DNA of 14,852 nucleotides. It comes from JAFEBO01 sp044375915. GTDB taxonomy: Bacteria > Planctomycetota > Phycisphaerae > Phycisphaerales > UBA1924. The stretch's first letter is position 1. Every line of letters starts with the position of its first letter. Positions 14,321-14,852 of this stretch are shown piece by piece. The position numbers and the translations under genes are program-made. The notes under the pieces are model-generated. The model saw nothing but the letters and a program-made list of their open reading frames with translations, had not been told where the DNA came from and did not search any database. The stretch covers positions 1 to 14,852 of the forward strand of contig JBILLU010000073.1 in the NCBI GenBank assembly GCA_044375915.1, given 5' to 3'.

Positions 14321-14852
14321 ATGGCCAAGAAAGCCGCCCCATCCAAGGCTCCCGACGCCTCCTGCCGCATCGTGCTGCTGGCGGGCGCGGATCAGTTCAT
14401 CGCCGGCGAGCACACCGCCGCGCTGCTCGACAAGCTGGAAGCGGCCCACGGCGCGGTGGACACGCTGACCTTCGACGGCGTGTCCGCCTCGGTGGCCGAG
14501 GTGCTCGATGAGTGCCGCAGCTTCGGCCTGATGCAGCAGCACAAGATGGTGGTGGTCGACAACGCCGACCAGTTCGTCAAGGGCGACAACCGCACGCTCG
14601 CCGAGCGCTACGCCCAAGACCCCAGCGACGGGGCCACGCTGGTGCTGCGCTCGACGAAATGGAACGCGGGCAAGCTCGACGACTTGATCAGTGAGGTCGG
14701 CACGATCGTCAAGTGCGACGAGGTCGACGACGCGACGGCGGCCACATGGGCGATGCGCCGTGCCGAGAAGCGCTACCAGGCCAAACTCGATTCGACCGCC
14801 GCCGCCCAGCTCGTCGCGCGCGTGGGAGCGGAACTCGGTCGCATCGACAGCG
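14321..14852 (+). CDS. holA: DNA polymerase III subunit delta (HolA), 3'-truncated
   Basis: The frame opens at ATG 14321 and stays open to the window end, giving 177 codons of a protein usually about 330-350 residues long. It follows the delta-subunit pattern. An N-terminal strand IVLLAGADQFIAGEH is the delta counterpart of the P-loop region without a Walker A motif. Then come TLTFDGVSASVAEVLDECRSFGL, the strand KMVVVDNADQFVKG, and after ATLVLRSTKW the KCDEVDDATAATWAMRRAEKRY segment. Delta opens the sliding clamp within the clamp-loader complex and acts in the cytoplasm at the replication fork. The start has no evident ribosome site but sets the usual N terminus after a short Lys/Ala lead. 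The gene is divergent from the MFS gene; its C-terminal domain lies beyond the window. Confidence 0.85.
   Translation, partial: MAKKAAPSKAPDASCRIVLLAGADQFIAGEHTAALLDKLEAAHGAVDTLTFDGVSASVAEVLDECRSFGLMQQHKMVVVDNADQFVKGDNRTLAERYAQDPSDGATLVLRSTKWNAGKLDDLISEVGTIVKCDEVDDATAATWAMRRAEKRYQAKLDSTAAAQLVARVGAELGRIDS

Overview
This is 14.85 kb of high-GC DNA with densely packed genes. Long open frames occur on both strands in all phases, as expected at high GC, so most large overlapping ORFs were discarded. Gene content suggests a planctomycete, probably Phycisphaerae-like: a hybrid-kinase receiver with the LLAEDGPDN signature, PhoH next to a 7TM-HD phosphohydrolase, lipoproteins, a long SpeA-type arginine decarboxylase, weak Shine-Dalgarno sites and frequent GTG starts. 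This placement is inference, because no rRNA or marker gene is present.

Layout. At 1-438 (+) is the C-terminal receiver domain of a hybrid histidine kinase cut by the window edge. It converges on a two-gene minus-strand operon, phoH (2818-3933) followed by pgpH (449-2818), whose stop and start codons overlap as TGATG. The usual next partner, ybeY, is absent. Next comes an intergenic element (3929-4060) made of two imperfect 27-bp inverted arms around a purine-rich core with a 12-bp tandem repeat. Then a small plus-strand lipoprotein gene (4199-4681) converges on a six-helix membrane protein gene (4690-5319, minus).

From 12272 down to 4690 lie six consecutive minus-strand genes: a two-helix membrane protein with a basic tail, a Wzy/O-antigen-ligase-type polymerase, a SAM-dependent methyltransferase, a coiled-coil lipoprotein with a C-terminal membrane helix, speA, and the six-helix protein. 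Gaps of 66 to 373 bp contain hairpins and a 14-bp tandem repeat, so this is probably several transcripts rather than one operon. The polymerase and methyltransferase look like a fragment of a surface-glycan system, but no glycosyltransferase is present. SpeA would make agmatine for polyamine synthesis.

On the right, a small membrane protein (12545-12835, +) converges on an MFS transporter of the Fsr type with a histidine-rich central loop (12849-14132, -). Divergent from that is holA (14321 to the end, +), the DNA polymerase III delta subunit, cut by the window end.

I found no tRNA, rRNA, CRISPR array, transposase, phage gene or recognisable defence system. The best candidates for something under-described are the repeat element between phoH and the lipoprotein, two copies of a CGCGGGCTTCAG hairpin, the 14-bp tandem repeat, and the doubly anchored lipoprotein.
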